The notes: generated by a model from the letters alone, not told the origin. Counted from the stretch's first letter, positions 1-10,308 are shown. The stretch: 64,000 nucleotides of DNA from Luteibacter sp. OK325 (GCF_003050935.1 NZ_QAOX01000006.1:186001-250000); one strand, 5' to 3'. Made by a program: numbers and translations.

Positions 1-1630
1 CGGTGATGCACTTGGCCATTTCGCCGAGGATATGCAGGCGACCGCGCTTGGCCTGGGCCAGCGCCGTGCGCATGATTTCTTCGGTGATGCCGTCGACCTT
101 GATGTCCATCTGCAGCGCGGACACGCCATCGGCGGTACCGGCTACCTTGAAGTCCATGTCGCCGAGGTGATCTTCATCACCGAGGATGTCGGAGAGCACG
201 ACGAAGTCGTTGCCTTCCTTCACCAGGCCCATGGCGATACCGGCGACCGCCGACTTCAGCGGGACGCCCGCATCCATCATGGCCAGCGACGAACCGCAGA
301 CCGAAGCCATCGACGAGGAGCCGTTCGACTCGGTGATTTCCGAGACGACGCGGATGACGTACGGGAACTCTTCGATCGTCGGCTTGACAGCCTGCACGCC
401 GCGCTTGGCGAGACGGCCGTGGCCGATTTCGCGACGCTTCGGGCTACCGACGCGACCGGTTTCACCGACCGAGAACGGAGGGAAGTTGTAATGGAAGAGG
501 AACGTGTCCTTCCACTCGCCTTCCGGCGCGTCGATGAGCTGCGAGTCACGGGTGGTGCCGAGCGTGGCAACGACCAGGGCCTGCGTCTCACCGCGGGTGA
601 AGAGCGCCGAACCGTGCGTGCGCGGCAGGACGCCGACGCGCACCGAGATCGGGCGGACGTCGTCGAGCTGGCGGCCGTCGATGCGGACCTTCGTGCTGAG
701 GACGCCGTCGCGCAGGGTGCGGTACTCGACTTCGCCGAAGGCGTTGCCGATGTCGCCATCGGTCCAGCCATTGGCTTCGGCTGCGGCGGCGATGGTCGTC
801 TTCACGTCGCTCTTGAGCGCGCTGACGACGTCACGACGGGCGAGCTTGTCGCGGATCTGGAAGGCTTCGGTGAAGCGGTTGCCGACGGCGGCCTTGACCG
901 CGTCGAACAGTGCCGTCTTGGCGACCGGAGCGTCCCACTTGAACGTCTTGACGCCGGCTTCGGCGACGAAGGCGTTGATCGTGTCGACCGCGAGCTGCAT
1001 CTGCTGGTGACCGAACACCACCGCGCCGAGCATGACGTCTTCGCTGAGCAGCTTGGCTTCCGACTCGACCATCATCACGGCGCTGGACGTACCGGCGACG
1101 ACGAGGTCGAGGTCGGAGGTCTTCAGCTGTGCTGCGGTCGGGTTGAGGATGTACTGGCCATTCGCGTAACCGACGCGAGCCGCGCCGATCGGGCCCTTGA
1201 AGGGCACGCCGGCGAGGCGCATCGCAGCCGAAGCACCGAGCAGCGCCGGGATGTCACCGTCGACTTCCGGGTTCAGCGACACAACCTGTGCGATGACCTG
1301 GATTTCGTTGCGGAACTCTTCCGGGAACAGCGGACGAAGCGGACGATCGATCAGGCGCGAGGTAAGCGTTTCCTTCTCGGTCGGACGGCCTTCGCGCTTG
1401 AAGAAGCCACCCGGGATGCGACCCGCGGAGTAGAACTTCTCCATGTAGTCGACCGTGAGCGGGAAGAAGTCCTGGCCGTCACGCGCCTTGGGGGCAGCGA
1501 CGACAGTGACCAGAACGACAGTGCCGCCCATGCTGACCATGACCGCACCGGATGCCTGGCGGGCAATTTCGCCCGTCTCCAGTGTGACTTCGTGACTACC
1601 GTACTGGAATGACTTGGTTACTTTCGCCAC
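1..1630 (-). CDS. pnp: Polynucleotide phosphorylase, 3' end cut by window edge
   Basis: PNPase degrades RNA 3'-5' by phosphorolysis and is part of the RNA degradosome. About 543 N-terminal residues are visible: the first RNase PH domain (starting [10 protein letters not shown]), the all-helical linker and most of the second RNase PH domain with its SSSMASVCG and MDAGVP segments. The KH and S1 RNA-binding domains would lie beyond position 1. The start is a GTG at 1630 preceded by AGGAGAT at good spacing; no ATG is nearby in frame. It follows rpsO by 24 bp, the conserved rpsO-pnp order, so it is probably transcribed with rpsO. Confidence 0.97.
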   Translation of the reverse strand, partial: MAKVTKSFQYGSHEVTLETGEIARQASGAVMVSMGGTVVLVTVVAAPKARDGQDFFPLTVDYMEKFYSAGRIPGGFFKREGRPTEKETLTSRLIDRPLRPLFPEEFRNEIQVIAQVVSLNPEVDGDIPALLGASAAMRLAGVPFKGPIGAARVGYANGQYILNPTAAQLKTSDLDLVVAGTSSAVMMVESEAKLLSEDVMLGAVVFGHQQMQLAVDTINAFVAEAGVKTFKWDAPVAKTALFDAVKAAVGNRFTEAFQIRDKLARRDVVSALKSDVKTTIAAAAEANGWTDGDIGNAFGEVEYRTLRDGVLSTKVRIDGRQLDDVRPISVRVGVLPRTHGSALFTRGETQALVVATLGTTRDSQLIDAPEGEWKDTFLFHYNFPPFSVGETGRVGSPKRREIGHGRLAKRGVQAVKPTIEEFPYVIRVVSEITESNGSSSMASVCGSSLAMMDAGVPLKSAVAGIAMGLVKEGNDFVVLSDILGDEDHLGDMDFKVAGTADGVSALQMDIKVDGITEEIMRTALAQAKRGRLHILGEMAKCIT

Positions 1631-1654
1631 CGTGATCTCCTCGTCCTGTTCGTT

Positions 1655-1921
1655 TTAGCGGCGCAGGCCGAGACGTTCGATCAGGGTCTGATAGCGACCC
1701 AGGTCGTTTGCCTTCAGATAGGAAAGCAGCTTCTTGCGCTGGTTGACCATCTTCAGCAGGCCACGACGCGAGTGGTGGTCCTGCTTGTGAGCCTGGAAAT
1801 GGTCCTGCAGCTGCAGGATGTTGGCGGACAGCAGGGCGACCTGGACTTCGGTCGAGCCGGTGTCATTTTCCTTGCGGCCGAAATCCTTGATGATCTGACC
1901 GGTCTGTTCGGGGGTAAGCAT
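1655..1921 (-). CDS. rpsO: 30S ribosomal protein S15
   Basis: Primary 16S rRNA-binding protein of the small-subunit platform. The 88 residues match the family length, with the conserved [11 protein letters not shown] stretch in the N-terminal half and [18 protein letters not shown] in the rRNA-binding helices. It lies upstream of pnp and has its own likely promoter in the truB-rpsO gap. That promoter would make a leader of about 100 nt containing a very strong hairpin (1946-1996). S15 represses its own translation through leader structures in several bacteria, so the hairpin is a natural candidate for such control (inference). Confidence 0.98.
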   Translation of the reverse strand: MLTPEQTGQIIKDFGRKENDTGSTEVQVALLSANILQLQDHFQAHKQDHHSRRGLLKMVNQRKKLLSYLKANDLGRYQTLIERLGLRR

Positions 1922-1945
1922 GTGAATCGATTCCTTAAAAGCGGG

Positions 1946-1996
1946 TGCGAAGCTTGCGCAACCTCAGCGGTCCGCTGAAGTTGCGCAAGCTTCGCA
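1946..1996 (-). promoter_or_regulatory. Long hairpin in rpsO 5' leader
   Basis: Two 17-nt arms (1946-1962 and 1980-1996) are perfect inverse complements. Inside one mismatched position the pairing continues with TCAGCG/CGCTGA around a 3-nt loop. This gives about 23 bp in 51 nt, starting 25 nt upstream of the rpsO ATG. No proper U-tract follows on the minus strand, so it is not a simple terminator. It could be an S15 autoregulatory element, an RNase III processing site, or a barrier between truB and rpsO transcripts. Confidence 0.75.
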
Positions 1997-2026
1997 AAGT
2001 GTTGAATGCTATGAAACGAGCACTCT

Positions 2027-2056
2027 ATTGTAACGTCGTGCGCGTAGCGGCAACAA
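2027..2056 (-). promoter_or_regulatory. Probable sigma70 promoter of rpsO-pnp
   Basis: On the minus strand TTGTTG (2051-2056) and TACAAT (2027-2032) are 18 bp apart. The predicted start near 2020 puts the 51-nt hairpin inside the rpsO leader. It lies directly after the truB stop. Confidence 0.5.
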
Positions 2057-2062
2057 GCCCGG

Positions 2063-2980
2063 TCAAGCGGTCGGGAGGTTGAGACCCCGAAGCACCCGGA
2101 GCAGGCCGTCGTCGGCGATTTCCCCTAGCGCCATGAGACGCCCGTCCACACCCCAGACAGCGCAACGCCCTGATTCCACACCCTGCCCCAGCGGAACAGG
2201 CTGACCGAAGCCGAAAATCCGGGTCTGCTCGGGATCAAGTTCCACCCGGGGGATATGTGACAGTCCGGCATCGACCGGTAACAGGCAGGCTTCGAGCTGG
2301 TCCGGCCCCGTCTCAGCGGCCTCGCGCAGGGCTTCCAGCGTGATCATCGGCGGCTGCATGAACGGTTCGACCCACAGACGACGCAGTCCGGTCAGATGCG
2401 CGCCGCAACCTAGGTTGGCGCCAAAATCGACCGCAAGGCTGCGCACATAGGTTCCGGAGCCACATTCGACGTGCAGGCGGATGGTATCGCCCTCGCGCCC
2501 GGTCACCTGGAGCTGGTAGACGTCGACCTCACGGGCCGGCACGTCCACCGCCTCGCCACGCCGGGCTCGCACGTAAAGGGGTACGCCGTCCTGCTTGATC
2601 GCCGAGTAGGCCGGCGGGATCTGCACGATGTGGCCACGAAGTGGCGCCAGGGCGGCCTCGATCGTCGCGTCATCCAACATTGGCACGGGACGCGTTTCGA
2701 CCACATCTCCTTCCAGATCAGCGGTCGTCGTGGTCGTGCCCAGCCGCACCTCGGCTTCATAGGCCTTGCGCGAACCGAGCAGCCAGCCGGCCAGCTTGGT
2801 CGCTTCGCCGAAGCACAGCGGCAGCAGCCCGGTGGCGAGCGGATCGAGGCTGCCCGTATGGCCACCCTTGGCCGCGCCCACGAGCCGACGTGCCGTCTGC
2901 AAAGCCTGGTTGGAACTCAGGCCGAGTGGCTTGTCGAGCAGGAGGATGCCGTGGATGTCACGGAAGGTTCGGCGGTTCAT
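2063..2980 (-). CDS. truB: tRNA pseudouridine(55) synthase TruB
   Basis: Converts U55 in the T-loop of elongator tRNAs to pseudouridine. The 305-residue protein has the family catalytic block GGHTGSLDPLATG, with Asp46 as nucleophile, preceded by the GILLLDKPLGLSSN opening. The C-terminal third resembles the TruB PUA-like extension. Start ATG 2980 (MNRRTFRDIHG) fits the family N-terminus. It sits between rbfA and rpsO in the standard order; the rbfA-truB gap contains a REP cluster. Confidence 0.97.
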   Translation of the reverse strand: MNRRTFRDIHGILLLDKPLGLSSNQALQTARRLVGAAKGGHTGSLDPLATGLLPLCFGEATKLAGWLLGSRKAYEAEVRLGTTTTTADLEGDVVETRPVPMLDDATIEAALAPLRGHIVQIPPAYSAIKQDGVPLYVRARRGEAVDVPAREVDVYQLQVTGREGDTIRLHVECGSGTYVRSLAVDFGANLGCGAHLTGLRRLWVEPFMQPPMITLEALREAAETGPDQLEACLLPVDAGLSHIPRVELDPEQTRIFGFGQPVPLGQGVESGRCAVWGVDGRLMALGEIADDGLLRVLRGLNLPTA

Positions 2981-3009
2981 AGATAGAAATTACGGCATGG
3001 GACAAAAAT

Positions 3010-3119
3010 GTAGGAGCCGATTCATCGGCGATCCCGCGCCAGCGGGCCAGTTTGCCGCGAGCACCCGATCGCCGATGAATCGGCTCCTACAAGAGCATCG
3101 CCGCTGAAGCGGCTCCCAC
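3010..3119. repeat. REP-like palindrome cluster (3 units) between rbfA and truB
   Basis: Three 23-nt units: 3010-3032 (GTAGG head, plus), 3068-3090 and 3097-3119 (both inverted). Each unit is a head GTAGGAG or GTGGGAG followed by a short stem, GCCGAT/ATCGGC or GCCGCT/AGCGGC. A CCCGC/GCGGG mini-hairpin follows the first unit at 3033-3046. Same family as the loci near 13,940, 46,450, 55,770 and 61,970. The GTAG head is the hallmark of SMAG/REP elements mobilised by RAYT transposases in related genera. Confidence 0.85.
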
Positions 3120-3129
3120 ATGCCCTTTG

Positions 3130-3513
3130 TCAGTCTTCTTTGGGCTCGTCGGCCGGATCGGCCGGGGGAACCGGATTTTCACGCAGCAGGCGCTCGATGC
3201 GTTCACCCGTATCGACGGACTCGTCGTACTTGAACTTCAGCTGGGGCACCTTGCGCAGGATCATGGACTTCGACAGCGCATGGCGGAACTCGGGAGCGAG
3301 CTCCTTAAGCGCTTTCATCACCACCGGCGACTCTTCAGGCTTGAGCGCCGTGACCCACACGGTGGCCCAGTCGAGGTCGCGGGTTACTTCTACATCCGAC
3401 ACGCTGGCCGAAGGCAGCGCGTAGTCGCGCACGGCGGCATGCAACAGTTCGCTGATTTCGCGGCGAAGCTGGGCGGACACGCGGTCGGTACGCTTGAAAT
3501 CACGGGACGGCAT
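3130..3513 (-). CDS. rbfA: 30S ribosome-binding factor A
   Basis: RbfA binds 30S precursors, aids 5'-end maturation of 16S rRNA and supports cold adaptation. The 127 residues match family length. The KH-like fold is recognisable from RTDRVSAQLRREISELL, the VSDVEVTRDLDWATVWV strand-turn-strand and the LRKVPQLKFKYDES segment. The C-terminus is a short acidic Pro-rich tail. It is separated from infB by a strong hairpin terminator (3553-3576), so its level may be set by read-through. Confidence 0.96.
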   Translation of the reverse strand: MPSRDFKRTDRVSAQLRREISELLHAAVRDYALPSASVSDVEVTRDLDWATVWVTALKPEESPVVMKALKELAPEFRHALSKSMILRKVPQLKFKYDESVDTGERIERLLRENPVPPADPADEPKED

Positions 3514-3546
3514 ATCCGCCTCCAGTTTTTGATAGGTGCACTAACG

Positions 3547-3576
3547 AATAAAGCCTCCCCGGCGAACCGGGGAGGC
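3547..3576 (-). terminator. Hairpin terminator between infB and rbfA
   Basis: A perfect 10-bp stem, GCCTCCCCGG/CCGGGGAGGC, around a 4-nt loop (UUCG on the minus strand) at 3553-3576, followed on the minus strand by TTTATT. It probably terminates part of the rimP-nusA-infB transcripts ahead of rbfA-truB. Confidence 0.75.
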
Positions 3577-3589
3577 AAGCTGACGCAAG

Positions 3590-6550
3590 TTACAGCGTGC
3601 GAGGCACTTCGATACGCTCGAAGCACTCGATCTGGTCGCCGACCTTGACGTCGTTGTACTGCTTGACGGCGATACCGCATTCCATGCCGTTACGGACCTC
3701 GTCGACGAGCTCCTTGAAGCGGCGCAGCGACTCGAGTTCGCCCTGGAACACGACCACGTTGTCACGCAGCACGCGAATCGGCTTGCTGCGCTTGACGTTG
3801 CCTTCGATGACCATGCAGCCCGCGACCGCACCGAACTTCGACGAACGGAACACGTCACGAACCTGCGCGACACCGATGATCTCTTCGCGGATCTCCATGC
3901 CCAGCAGACCGGTAGCCGCCTGCGTGACCTGGTCGATCACGTCGTAGATGATCGAGAAGTAACGGACATCGAGACCGTTCGTGTCGATCACCTTGCGAGC
4001 CGATGCGTCGGCACGGACATTGAAGCCGATGATCAGCGCCTTCGAGGCCGTGGCCAACGTGGCCTCGGACTCGGTGATGCCGCCCACGCCGGAGGAGATC
4101 ACGTTCACCTTGACCAGGTCGTTGCCGATCTGGGTGAGCGAATCGCGCAGTGCCTCGACCGAACCCTGCACATCGGCCTTGACCAGGATGTTGAGGGTCT
4201 GCTGGCCTTGGCCCTGGCCCATCTGGGCCATGATGTCTTCCAGACGGTTCGACTTGCTGACCAGGCGGGTTTCGCGACGCTTGAGCAGACGCTCGGCCGC
4301 CACTTCGCGGGCCAGGCGCTCGTCCTTCACGGCGACGAAGTCGTCACCCGACTCCGGCACGCCGGACAGACCGAGCACCTGCACCGGAATCGACGGACCG
4401 GCTTCGTTGACCTGCTTGCCGGTTTCGTCGACCAGTGCACGCATGCGGCCGTATTCGACACCGCAGACGACGAAGTCGCCCTTCTTCAGCGTGCCCTGCT
4501 GGACCAGCACGGTCGCCACCGGACCGCGACCGCGGTCGAGGCTGGATTCGATCACGACACCCGACGCGCGGCCATCGGCCACCGCCTTGAGTTCCATGAC
4601 TTCGGCCTGGGCCGAGATGGCATCGAGCAGTGCATCGACACCGTCGCCGGTCTTCGCCGAGAGCGGCACGAACGGCGTGTCGCCGCCCCACTCTTCAGGG
4701 ATGACTTCGAGCAGGCCGAGGCCCTGCTTGACGTTGTCCGGGTTGGCACCGGCCTTGTCCATCTTGTTCAGCGCGACGATGAGCGGCACCTTGGCGGCGC
4801 GCGCATGCTTCACGGCTTCGATCGTCTGCGGCATGACGCCGTCATCCGCTGCAACCACGAGCACCACGATATCCGTGGACTGCGCACCGCGGGCACGCAT
4901 GGACGTAAACGCCGCATGGCCCGGGGTATCGAGGAAGGTGATCACGCCGCGGCTGGTTTCGACGTGGTACGCGCCGATGTGCTGCGTGATGCCACCGGCT
5001 TCGCCCGAAGCGACCTTGGTGCGACGGATGTAATCCAGCAGTGAGGTCTTGCCATGGTCGACGTGACCCATGATCGTGACCACTGGCGGACGCGTTACCT
5101 TCTCGCCTTCGAGCTCGGCGGTCTGCGTCTGCGTCTGCAGCGCGGCTTCCGCATCGTTCTCGGTGGCGCGAACCGGGTTGTGACCGAGCTCTTCGACGAC
5201 CAGTGCAGCCGTGTCGTGGTCGATGGTCTGGTTGATGGTCGCCATGACGCCCATCTTGAACAGTGCCTTGACCACTTCGGCACCCTTCACGGCCATCTTC
5301 TGGGCGAGATCGGTGACGAGGTTGTTGTCGCCGATCACGACATCGCGGACCACCGCAGCGGTCGGACGCGTGAAGCCATGCGGACCACCGGACGAAGCAC
5401 CGCCACGCGGGGCTTCGGCGCGACCGCGGACCTTGCCGCCGCCACGACGGTTGGCGCTGGAGCGACGCGCGCGGTCGGCGTCGGACAGGTGCATCTCGCC
5501 ACCGCCGAAGCGCTTGCCGCCAGAGTCGCGGTCGTTGCCGCCGCGACCAGGGCCACCGCTGTTGCCGCCACCACCGCCGCCACCGCCGCCGTGCTTCGGA
5601 CGCGCGTTGCCGCGCGAATCGTTGGCGGCTGCGACCGAGCCGGGGGCCGGACGCGGAGCGGGCGAAGGTGCGGCCGCACGCGGCGCCGGTGCCGGCGAAG
5701 GCGCAGGAGCTGCCGCCACGACCGGTGCCGGCGCAGGGGCCGGTGCCGGTGCGGGAACGGGCTTGGGAATGACGCGTTCGCGCTTACGCGGCTCATGGAT
5801 GGTCGGCGTGATCATGCCGAGCCTGCGCGTATCGAGCTTGCCTGTCTGGTGGGTCACGCCATTCTCATCAGTGAAGGACGTGGTCACCGGAGCGACCGGA
5901 GCAGCCGGAGCGGCTGCAGGCGTCGCGACCGACGTCGCATCGGCAGAAGTCGGCGACGCCTTGGCAGCCGCCTGTGCGGCTTCAGCGCGCGCACGCTCGG
6001 CGGCCTGCTCGGCCTCGGCATGACGACGGGCTTCGGCGGCAGCCTCTTCCTGGCGACGCGCCTCGGCCTCGGCAGCCTGACGGGCTTCTTCGGCCTGGCG
6101 ACGCTCGGCGTCCTCGCGGCGCTGCGCTTCGTCGCTCTCACGCTGGGCGTGCGACTCGGCCAGCTTTCGCGCGGCGTCCTCACGTTCCGGATCGTGCGAA
6201 GCGTCTTCGGCGATGGTGCTGCGCTTGACGTAGGTACGCTTGGTGCGGACTTCGACGTTGACCGTCTTGGCCGCGCCTGCACCACGCCCCGTCCCGGAGC
6301 TGACCTTCAGCTCACCGACGGTGCGGCGCTTGAGGGTGATCTGGCGAGGCGCCGTTTCATCCGTCTCGGGAGCGGCGTCGTTCTTGCCATGCGTGCGACG
6401 CAGGAATCCGAGCAGCTTTACCTTTTCGGTGCTGCTGATGACCTGCTCCGCATCGGAGAATTTCATACCGGCTTCGCCAAGCTGCCCAAGCAGCTTGTCG
6501 ACCGGGAGGCCCAATTGATGGGCGAGTTGTTTGATAGTGACGTCCGACAT
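3590..6550 (-). CDS. infB: Translation initiation factor IF-2
   Basis: GTPase that positions fMet-tRNA on the 30S subunit and promotes subunit joining. At 986 residues it is a long proteobacterial form. Residues 1-50 form the IF2-N domain ([20 protein letters not shown]). A charged Ala/Glu/Arg helix covers about 110-200, and a low-complexity Ala-Pro and poly-Gly linker with a run of nine glycines covers about 255-370. The G domain starts near residue 485 with P-loop GHVDHGKT (about 495-502), DTPGH and NKMD (about 593). Domains II-IV end with the fMet-tRNA-binding C2 region. It lies 133 bp after nusA. Confidence 0.98.
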   Translation of the reverse strand: MSDVTIKQLAHQLGLPVDKLLGQLGEAGMKFSDAEQVISSTEKVKLLGFLRRTHGKNDAAPETDETAPRQITLKRRTVGELKVSSGTGRGAGAAKTVNVEVRTKRTYVKRSTIAEDASHDPEREDAARKLAESHAQRESDEAQRREDAERRQAEEARQAAEAEARRQEEAAAEARRHAEAEQAAERARAEAAQAAAKASPTSADATSVATPAAAPAAPVAPVTTSFTDENGVTHQTGKLDTRRLGMITPTIHEPRKRERVIPKPVPAPAPAPAPAPVVAAAPAPSPAPAPRAAAPSPAPRPAPGSVAAANDSRGNARPKHGGGGGGGGGNSGGPGRGGNDRDSGGKRFGGGEMHLSDADRARRSSANRRGGGKVRGRAEAPRGGASSGGPHGFTRPTAAVVRDVVIGDNNLVTDLAQKMAVKGAEVVKALFKMGVMATINQTIDHDTAALVVEELGHNPVRATENDAEAALQTQTQTAELEGEKVTRPPVVTIMGHVDHGKTSLLDYIRRTKVASGEAGGITQHIGAYHVETSRGVITFLDTPGHAAFTSMRARGAQSTDIVVLVVAADDGVMPQTIEAVKHARAAKVPLIVALNKMDKAGANPDNVKQGLGLLEVIPEEWGGDTPFVPLSAKTGDGVDALLDAISAQAEVMELKAVADGRASGVVIESSLDRGRGPVATVLVQQGTLKKGDFVVCGVEYGRMRALVDETGKQVNEAGPSIPVQVLGLSGVPESGDDFVAVKDERLAREVAAERLLKRRETRLVSKSNRLEDIMAQMGQGQGQQTLNILVKADVQGSVEALRDSLTQIGNDLVKVNVISSGVGGITESEATLATASKALIIGFNVRADASARKVIDTNGLDVRYFSIIYDVIDQVTQAATGLLGMEIREEIIGVAQVRDVFRSSKFGAVAGCMVIEGNVKRSKPIRVLRDNVVVFQGELESLRRFKELVDEVRNGMECGIAVKQYNDVKVGDQIECFERIEVPRTL

Positions 6551-6683
6551 CGTTCTTTATTCTCCGCCGTTCCCGCGCGTAACCTTACGTGCCGACGATG
6601 ACCCGTACGGCTGCCTCCATCCATGGCGGGAGACCTCATGGCCTCCCTCGAGGCGTCCGTCCAGGACGCTTCCGGTCTCGCGC

Positions 6684-8198
6684 TTAGCCACCTTTTTCCA
6701 GGCGGGCGATCATCGGAGCACGCGCAGCCATGATCAGCTGCGAAGCGCGTTCCTCTGTCATGCCTTCGATATCGATGAGTTCGTCGACGGCGAGGTCACC
6801 CAGGTCGTCCAGCGTCTTCACACCACGATCCGCCAGCGCGAAGGCGGTCGCATCGTCCATGCCGTCCAGACCGAGCAGTTCCTCGGAAGGCGGATTTTCT
6901 TCCACGCCTTCCTCGGCAGCCAGTGCCTCGGTCAGCAGGGCGTCGCGGGCGCGAGCACGGAGTTCCTCGACGATGTCTTCGTCGAAGCCTTCCACGTTGA
7001 GCAGCTCGGCGCTCGGCACATAAGCAATTTCTTCGATGGACGAGAAGCCTTCCTGCACCAGGATGCCGGCGATTTCTTCGTCCACTTCGAGCTTGTCCTG
7101 GAACAGCTGCAGTGCGGCGGCCTGTTCGGCCTCGCTCTTCGCCGTTACCTGGTCCTGCGTCATCACGTTGAGCTGCCAGCCGGTGAGCTTGCTGGCGAGG
7201 CGCACGTTCTGGCCACCACGACCGATGGCCTGGGACAGTTTGTCCTCGGCAACGGCGATGTCCATGGAGTGCTTCTCTTCATCCATGATGATGGACTGCA
7301 CTTCAGCCGGCGCCATCGCATTGATGACGTACTGCGCCTGGTTGTCGTGCCAGAGGATGATGTCGACGCGCTCGCCGTTGAGCTCGTTGGACACGGCCTG
7401 CACGCGCGAACCGCGCATGCCGATGCACGCGCCGATGGGATCGGTGCGGCTATCGTGCGCCACGACGGCGATCTTCGCGCGGTCGCCCGGATCGCGGGCG
7501 CAGCCCTTGATCTCGACCAGGCCCTGGCCGACTTCCGGCACTTCGAGCTTGAACAGTTCGATCATGAATTCCGGTGCGCTGCGCGAAACGAACAGCTGCG
7601 GACCGCGGATTTCCGACTTCACTTCGTACAGGTAACCGCGAACGCGGTCGCCGACGCGGGCCGATTCGCGAGGAATCGTCTTGTCGCGCGGGATGAAGGC
7701 TTCGGCGTTGCTGCCGAGGTCCAGGTAGACGTTGCCGCGCTCGACGCGCTTGACGATACCGGTGACGAGCTCGCCCACGCGATCCACGAAAGCGTCGACC
7801 ACCTGCTGGCGCTCGGCTTCGCGAACGCGCTGCACGATGACCTGCTTGGCGGCCTGCGCTGCGATGCGACCGAACTCGGCGTTCTCGACCTGGTGTTCGA
7901 TGGCGCCGCCAATCTCGGCGACTTCGCCTTCACCGGCTTCGTCTTCGGCGTCCATCAGGCGAATCTGATAAGACGGGTCTTCCATCTCGCCGTCGTTCGC
8001 GATGATGTCCCAGCGCCGGAACGTCTCGTAATCACCCGTGTTGCGATCGATCTCGACACGGATGTCCGGATCCTCATCGGGGTAGCGCTTCTTGGCAGCC
8101 GAGGCCAGCGCCGCTTCCATGGCGTCAAAAATCACTTCGCGCGGTACGCCCTTTTCATTGGCGACCGCGTCGACTACCAGCAAAAGTTCTTTGCTCAT
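6684..8198 (-). CDS. nusA: Transcription termination/antitermination factor NusA
   Basis: RNA polymerase-associated factor that modulates pausing, termination and antitermination. ATG 8198 ([17 protein letters not shown]) is chosen because GGGAG lies 8 nt upstream and the N-terminus matches the family; an in-frame ATG 33 nt upstream has no support. The 504-residue protein has the polymerase-binding N-terminal domain (1-130), S1 (about 135-200), tandem KH domains (about 230-345, with [15 protein letters not shown] and [12 protein letters not shown]) and two acidic C-terminal AR repeats (about 370-500), the arrangement usual in gammaproteobacteria. It is 45 bp from rimP. Confidence 0.97.
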   Translation of the reverse strand: MSKELLLVVDAVANEKGVPREVIFDAMEAALASAAKKRYPDEDPDIRVEIDRNTGDYETFRRWDIIANDGEMEDPSYQIRLMDAEDEAGEGEVAEIGGAIEHQVENAEFGRIAAQAAKQVIVQRVREAERQQVVDAFVDRVGELVTGIVKRVERGNVYLDLGSNAEAFIPRDKTIPRESARVGDRVRGYLYEVKSEIRGPQLFVSRSAPEFMIELFKLEVPEVGQGLVEIKGCARDPGDRAKIAVVAHDSRTDPIGACIGMRGSRVQAVSNELNGERVDIILWHDNQAQYVINAMAPAEVQSIIMDEEKHSMDIAVAEDKLSQAIGRGGQNVRLASKLTGWQLNVMTQDQVTAKSEAEQAAALQLFQDKLEVDEEIAGILVQEGFSSIEEIAYVPSAELLNVEGFDEDIVEELRARARDALLTEALAAEEGVEENPPSEELLGLDGMDDATAFALADRGVKTLDDLGDLAVDELIDIEGMTEERASQLIMAARAPMIARLEKGG

Positions 8199-8243
8199 TG
8201 CCGCTACTCCCGTAAGGATGCCCCGCGGCACCCCGTCGTTTCG

Positions 8244-8789
8244 TTATTTGGGTTTCTTTCCGCCCGGCGTGGGCTTTGGCTGCGGCGCGTAGCCGAGAGC
8301 CACCCAGTCGGGAACCACGCGGGCGCTTTCGACGTCCGCATGCTCGAATTCAAATTTTCCAGCCTCGCCCTCGACCACAATGTGCTCGCCATTTACTTCA
8401 ATGACGTTGCCTTTGAGGCGCCGACGACCCTCGATCGGGGCCTTCAGCAGCACTTTGACTTCCTGACCGCTCACGCGCGCGAACTGCTCCGCCGTGAACA
8501 GGGGGCGGTCGATGCCGGGTGAGGAGACTTCTAATACATAGTTGCCGGGGATCGGATCTTCAACGTCGAGGTAGGCCGAGAACTCGCGGCTTGCCGCCTC
8601 GCAATCCTCAACCGTCACTTCGACCGGAAGCTCCGCCGCCTCGCGCCGATCGCGCTCGGCACCGAGCACGTCCAGGTACACGCGCAGCGTCTGCTGCCCG
8701 TCGGACGGCGCGAAATCCATACCCAGCACTTCGAGGCCCAACTCGGCCACGATGTCTGAAAAGCGTTGTGTAAGTGCGTTGGTATCCAC
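8244..8789 (-). CDS. rimP: Ribosome maturation factor RimP
   Basis: RimP is needed for 30S subunit maturation. The frame stays open far upstream (to 8999), but GTG 8789 ([18 protein letters not shown]) matches the family N-terminus and has an AGGT box 5 nt upstream, giving 181 residues. Family signatures are [19 protein letters not shown] and [16 protein letters not shown], plus a C-terminal SH3-like domain ending VVPDWVALG. It is first in the rimP-nusA-infB operon. Its leader carries two terminator-like elements, which suggests attenuation. Confidence 0.94.
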   Translation of the reverse strand: MDTNALTQRFSDIVAELGLEVLGMDFAPSDGQQTLRVYLDVLGAERDRREAAELPVEVTVEDCEAASREFSAYLDVEDPIPGNYVLEVSSPGIDRPLFTAEQFARVSGQEVKVLLKAPIEGRRRLKGNVIEVNGEHIVVEGEAGKFEFEHADVESARVVPDWVALGYAPQPKPTPGGKKPK

Positions 8790-8820
8790 GTTACCTGCGG
8801 TTTTTCCATTCGCCAGAAAC

Positions 8821-8842
8821 AAAAAAAGGGCGCGAGCGGCCC
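8821..8842 (-). terminator. Second, weaker terminator-like element in rimP leader
   Basis: On the minus strand a short GGGC/GCCC stem with a 7-nt loop is followed directly by seven Ts, about 30 nt before the rimP GTG. The stem is weak, so it may only cause pausing. Confidence 0.35.
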
Positions 8843-8942
8843 ATTCCATTACGTCGCCGATGTATCCGACACTTTCCTCCAGCGCCCTCCGCGATGCCCT
8901 GACGGCGCTCACAGTGTGTCGCAGGGAGCCTCCGTGCGCCCA

Positions 8943-8972
8943 ACAAAAAAGCCTCACGAGGAGGCTTTCTTG
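8943..8972 (-). terminator. Premature terminator in rimP leader
   Basis: The stem GCCTC/GAGGC, extended by flanking A/T pairs, has a short loop and six Ts on the minus strand, about 155 nt upstream of the rimP start. The position fits attenuation of the rimP-nusA-infB operon, where premature terminators are known in other gammaproteobacteria. It could also end a short leader RNA of about 90-100 nt. Confidence 0.6.
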
Positions 8973-9126
8973 TAAAAAGAAAGTTCCTGAAGCACCCACT
9001 GGGTGTAAGGCCTAAACCGGGGCCCAACGGCGCTTAAGATTCACCAAGTCTATCGTATTTTAATGCCTTCGTGCAAGGTCGACGGTCCCGTCCTAGAATG
9101 GCCCCAGGGGAAATCCGGGGGACAGG

Positions 9127-10278
9127 ATGGACGGTACGGCGAATCTCGACGTCCACACGCTAGGCATCATCGGCCTGGCCGTGGGCGCGACCATTGCATT
9201 GAGTTTTACCCTGCTCAGCCTGGTGCTGCGCGGGATGCTCGCCCTGCACATATGGGCGGCGGCGTTCTGGCTGCTGACCCTGGCCGGCCTCGCCGAAGGC
9301 TACGACGAGAACGCCACCTTCCTCTCGGCTATCGTGGGAAGTGTACTGATAGCCTTCGCCAATGGCGCCATGCTCGGCGGCATTGCCATACATATTGGCT
9401 TTCCATTGCGCTGGCGGTGGCCTGCCCTGCTGATCGCCCTCTTCCTGGCCGTTCAGGTCGCTTTTCTCATCGCGCCTCCACCCCAGGCGGTCGAGGCCAC
9501 CGTATTCGGCATGAAGAGCATCATCTGGGACATCTGGATGATCTGGCTGCTGTTGTTCCGCGCCCCGCCGGAGCTGAGGAGCGGCTGCGCGTTCACCGCG
9601 CTGGTTTTCGTCATCGACACGTTCTTCTACCTGGCCCGTGCAGCCGTCTCACTCCATCCTGAGATGCAATCGCATGAGCTCCTGGCAACCATCCTGACCA
9701 CGTCCAACTATCTGTTCGGCATCCTCTGCACCTTCCTGCTCAGCACCGGGTTCACCCTGATGTTGGCGCAGCGCCTGGTGCACGACCTGCGCTGCGCGGC
9801 CGAGATCGACGGGCTTACCGGGCTACTCAATCGCACCGCCGTGGTGCGGGAGTCCAACCGGCGACTCGCCATCACTCGCGGCCGCAGCAACTCGGCCCTG
9901 CTGTTCGACCTGGACAACTTCAAGGCGGTGAACGATTCGTGGGGCCACGCCGGCGGCGACGCGGTGCTCAAGCATTTCGCGGAAACCGTCCGCGCCAGCG
10001 GCATCCCCGAGCACGCCTTGTTCTCCCGCTACGGCGGCGAGGAGTTCCTGCTCCTGCTTCCAGGCGCTTCTCCGAATGCGGCGAGCAGCCTGGCCGAGAG
10101 CCTGCGCACCCGGATCGAAGGCGCGCCAGCGCCCTTCTCGGGTGCCTCGATCGCCTTCACGACCAGCGTCGGGGTCTGCACCTCGACTAACACGGAAATC
10201 CACGTGCTCATCCAGGCCGCGGACGAGGCGCTCTACCGGGCGAAGAACGCCGGGCGGAATCGGGTCGAAGTGGCTTGA
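9127..10278 (+). CDS. Membrane-bound diguanylate cyclase (GGDEF)
   Basis: Predicted to make cyclic di-GMP from two GTP at the cytoplasmic face of the inner membrane. Residues 10-215 hold about six or seven hydrophobic helices with no recognised sensor domain. After an AEIDGLTGLLNR boundary, the GGDEF domain fills about 222-383. The active site is RYGGEEF (GGEEF about 303-307), and FDLDNFKAVND supplies the metal- and GTP-binding residues. The inhibitory I-site RxxD normally five residues before GGEEF reads PEHA, so product inhibition is probably absent. The ATG at 9127 follows a GGGGGACAGG Shine-Dalgarno region. It is divergent from rimP and monocistronic. Confidence 0.92.
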   Translation: MDGTANLDVHTLGIIGLAVGATIALSFTLLSLVLRGMLALHIWAAAFWLLTLAGLAEGYDENATFLSAIVGSVLIAFANGAMLGGIAIHIGFPLRWRWPALLIALFLAVQVAFLIAPPPQAVEATVFGMKSIIWDIWMIWLLLFRAPPELRSGCAFTALVFVIDTFFYLARAAVSLHPEMQSHELLATILTTSNYLFGILCTFLLSTGFTLMLAQRLVHDLRCAAEIDGLTGLLNRTAVVRESNRRLAITRGRSNSALLFDLDNFKAVNDSWGHAGGDAVLKHFAETVRASGIPEHALFSRYGGEEFLLLLPGASPNAASSLAESLRTRIEGAPAPFSGASIAFTTSVGVCTSTNTEIHVLIQAADEALYRAKNAGRNRVEVA

Positions 10279-10308
10279 GGTATCACGCCGCGCGTGGGCG
10301 GATGGCTT

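Noticed and set aside
32..1612. 526-codon plus-strand frame over the start of the window
   Set aside because: Antisense shadow of pnp, whose minus-strand translation is unambiguous.
3010..3119. REP cluster read as a CRISPR array
   Set aside because: Only a few palindromic units in mixed orientation with no regular spacers.
5054..6601. 515-codon plus-strand frame opposite infB
   Set aside because: Arises from the low-complexity Ala/Gly/Pro-rich region of infB on the other strand.
8790..8999. 70-codon N-terminal extension of RimP
   Set aside because: It crosses two terminator-like elements and has no family similarity.
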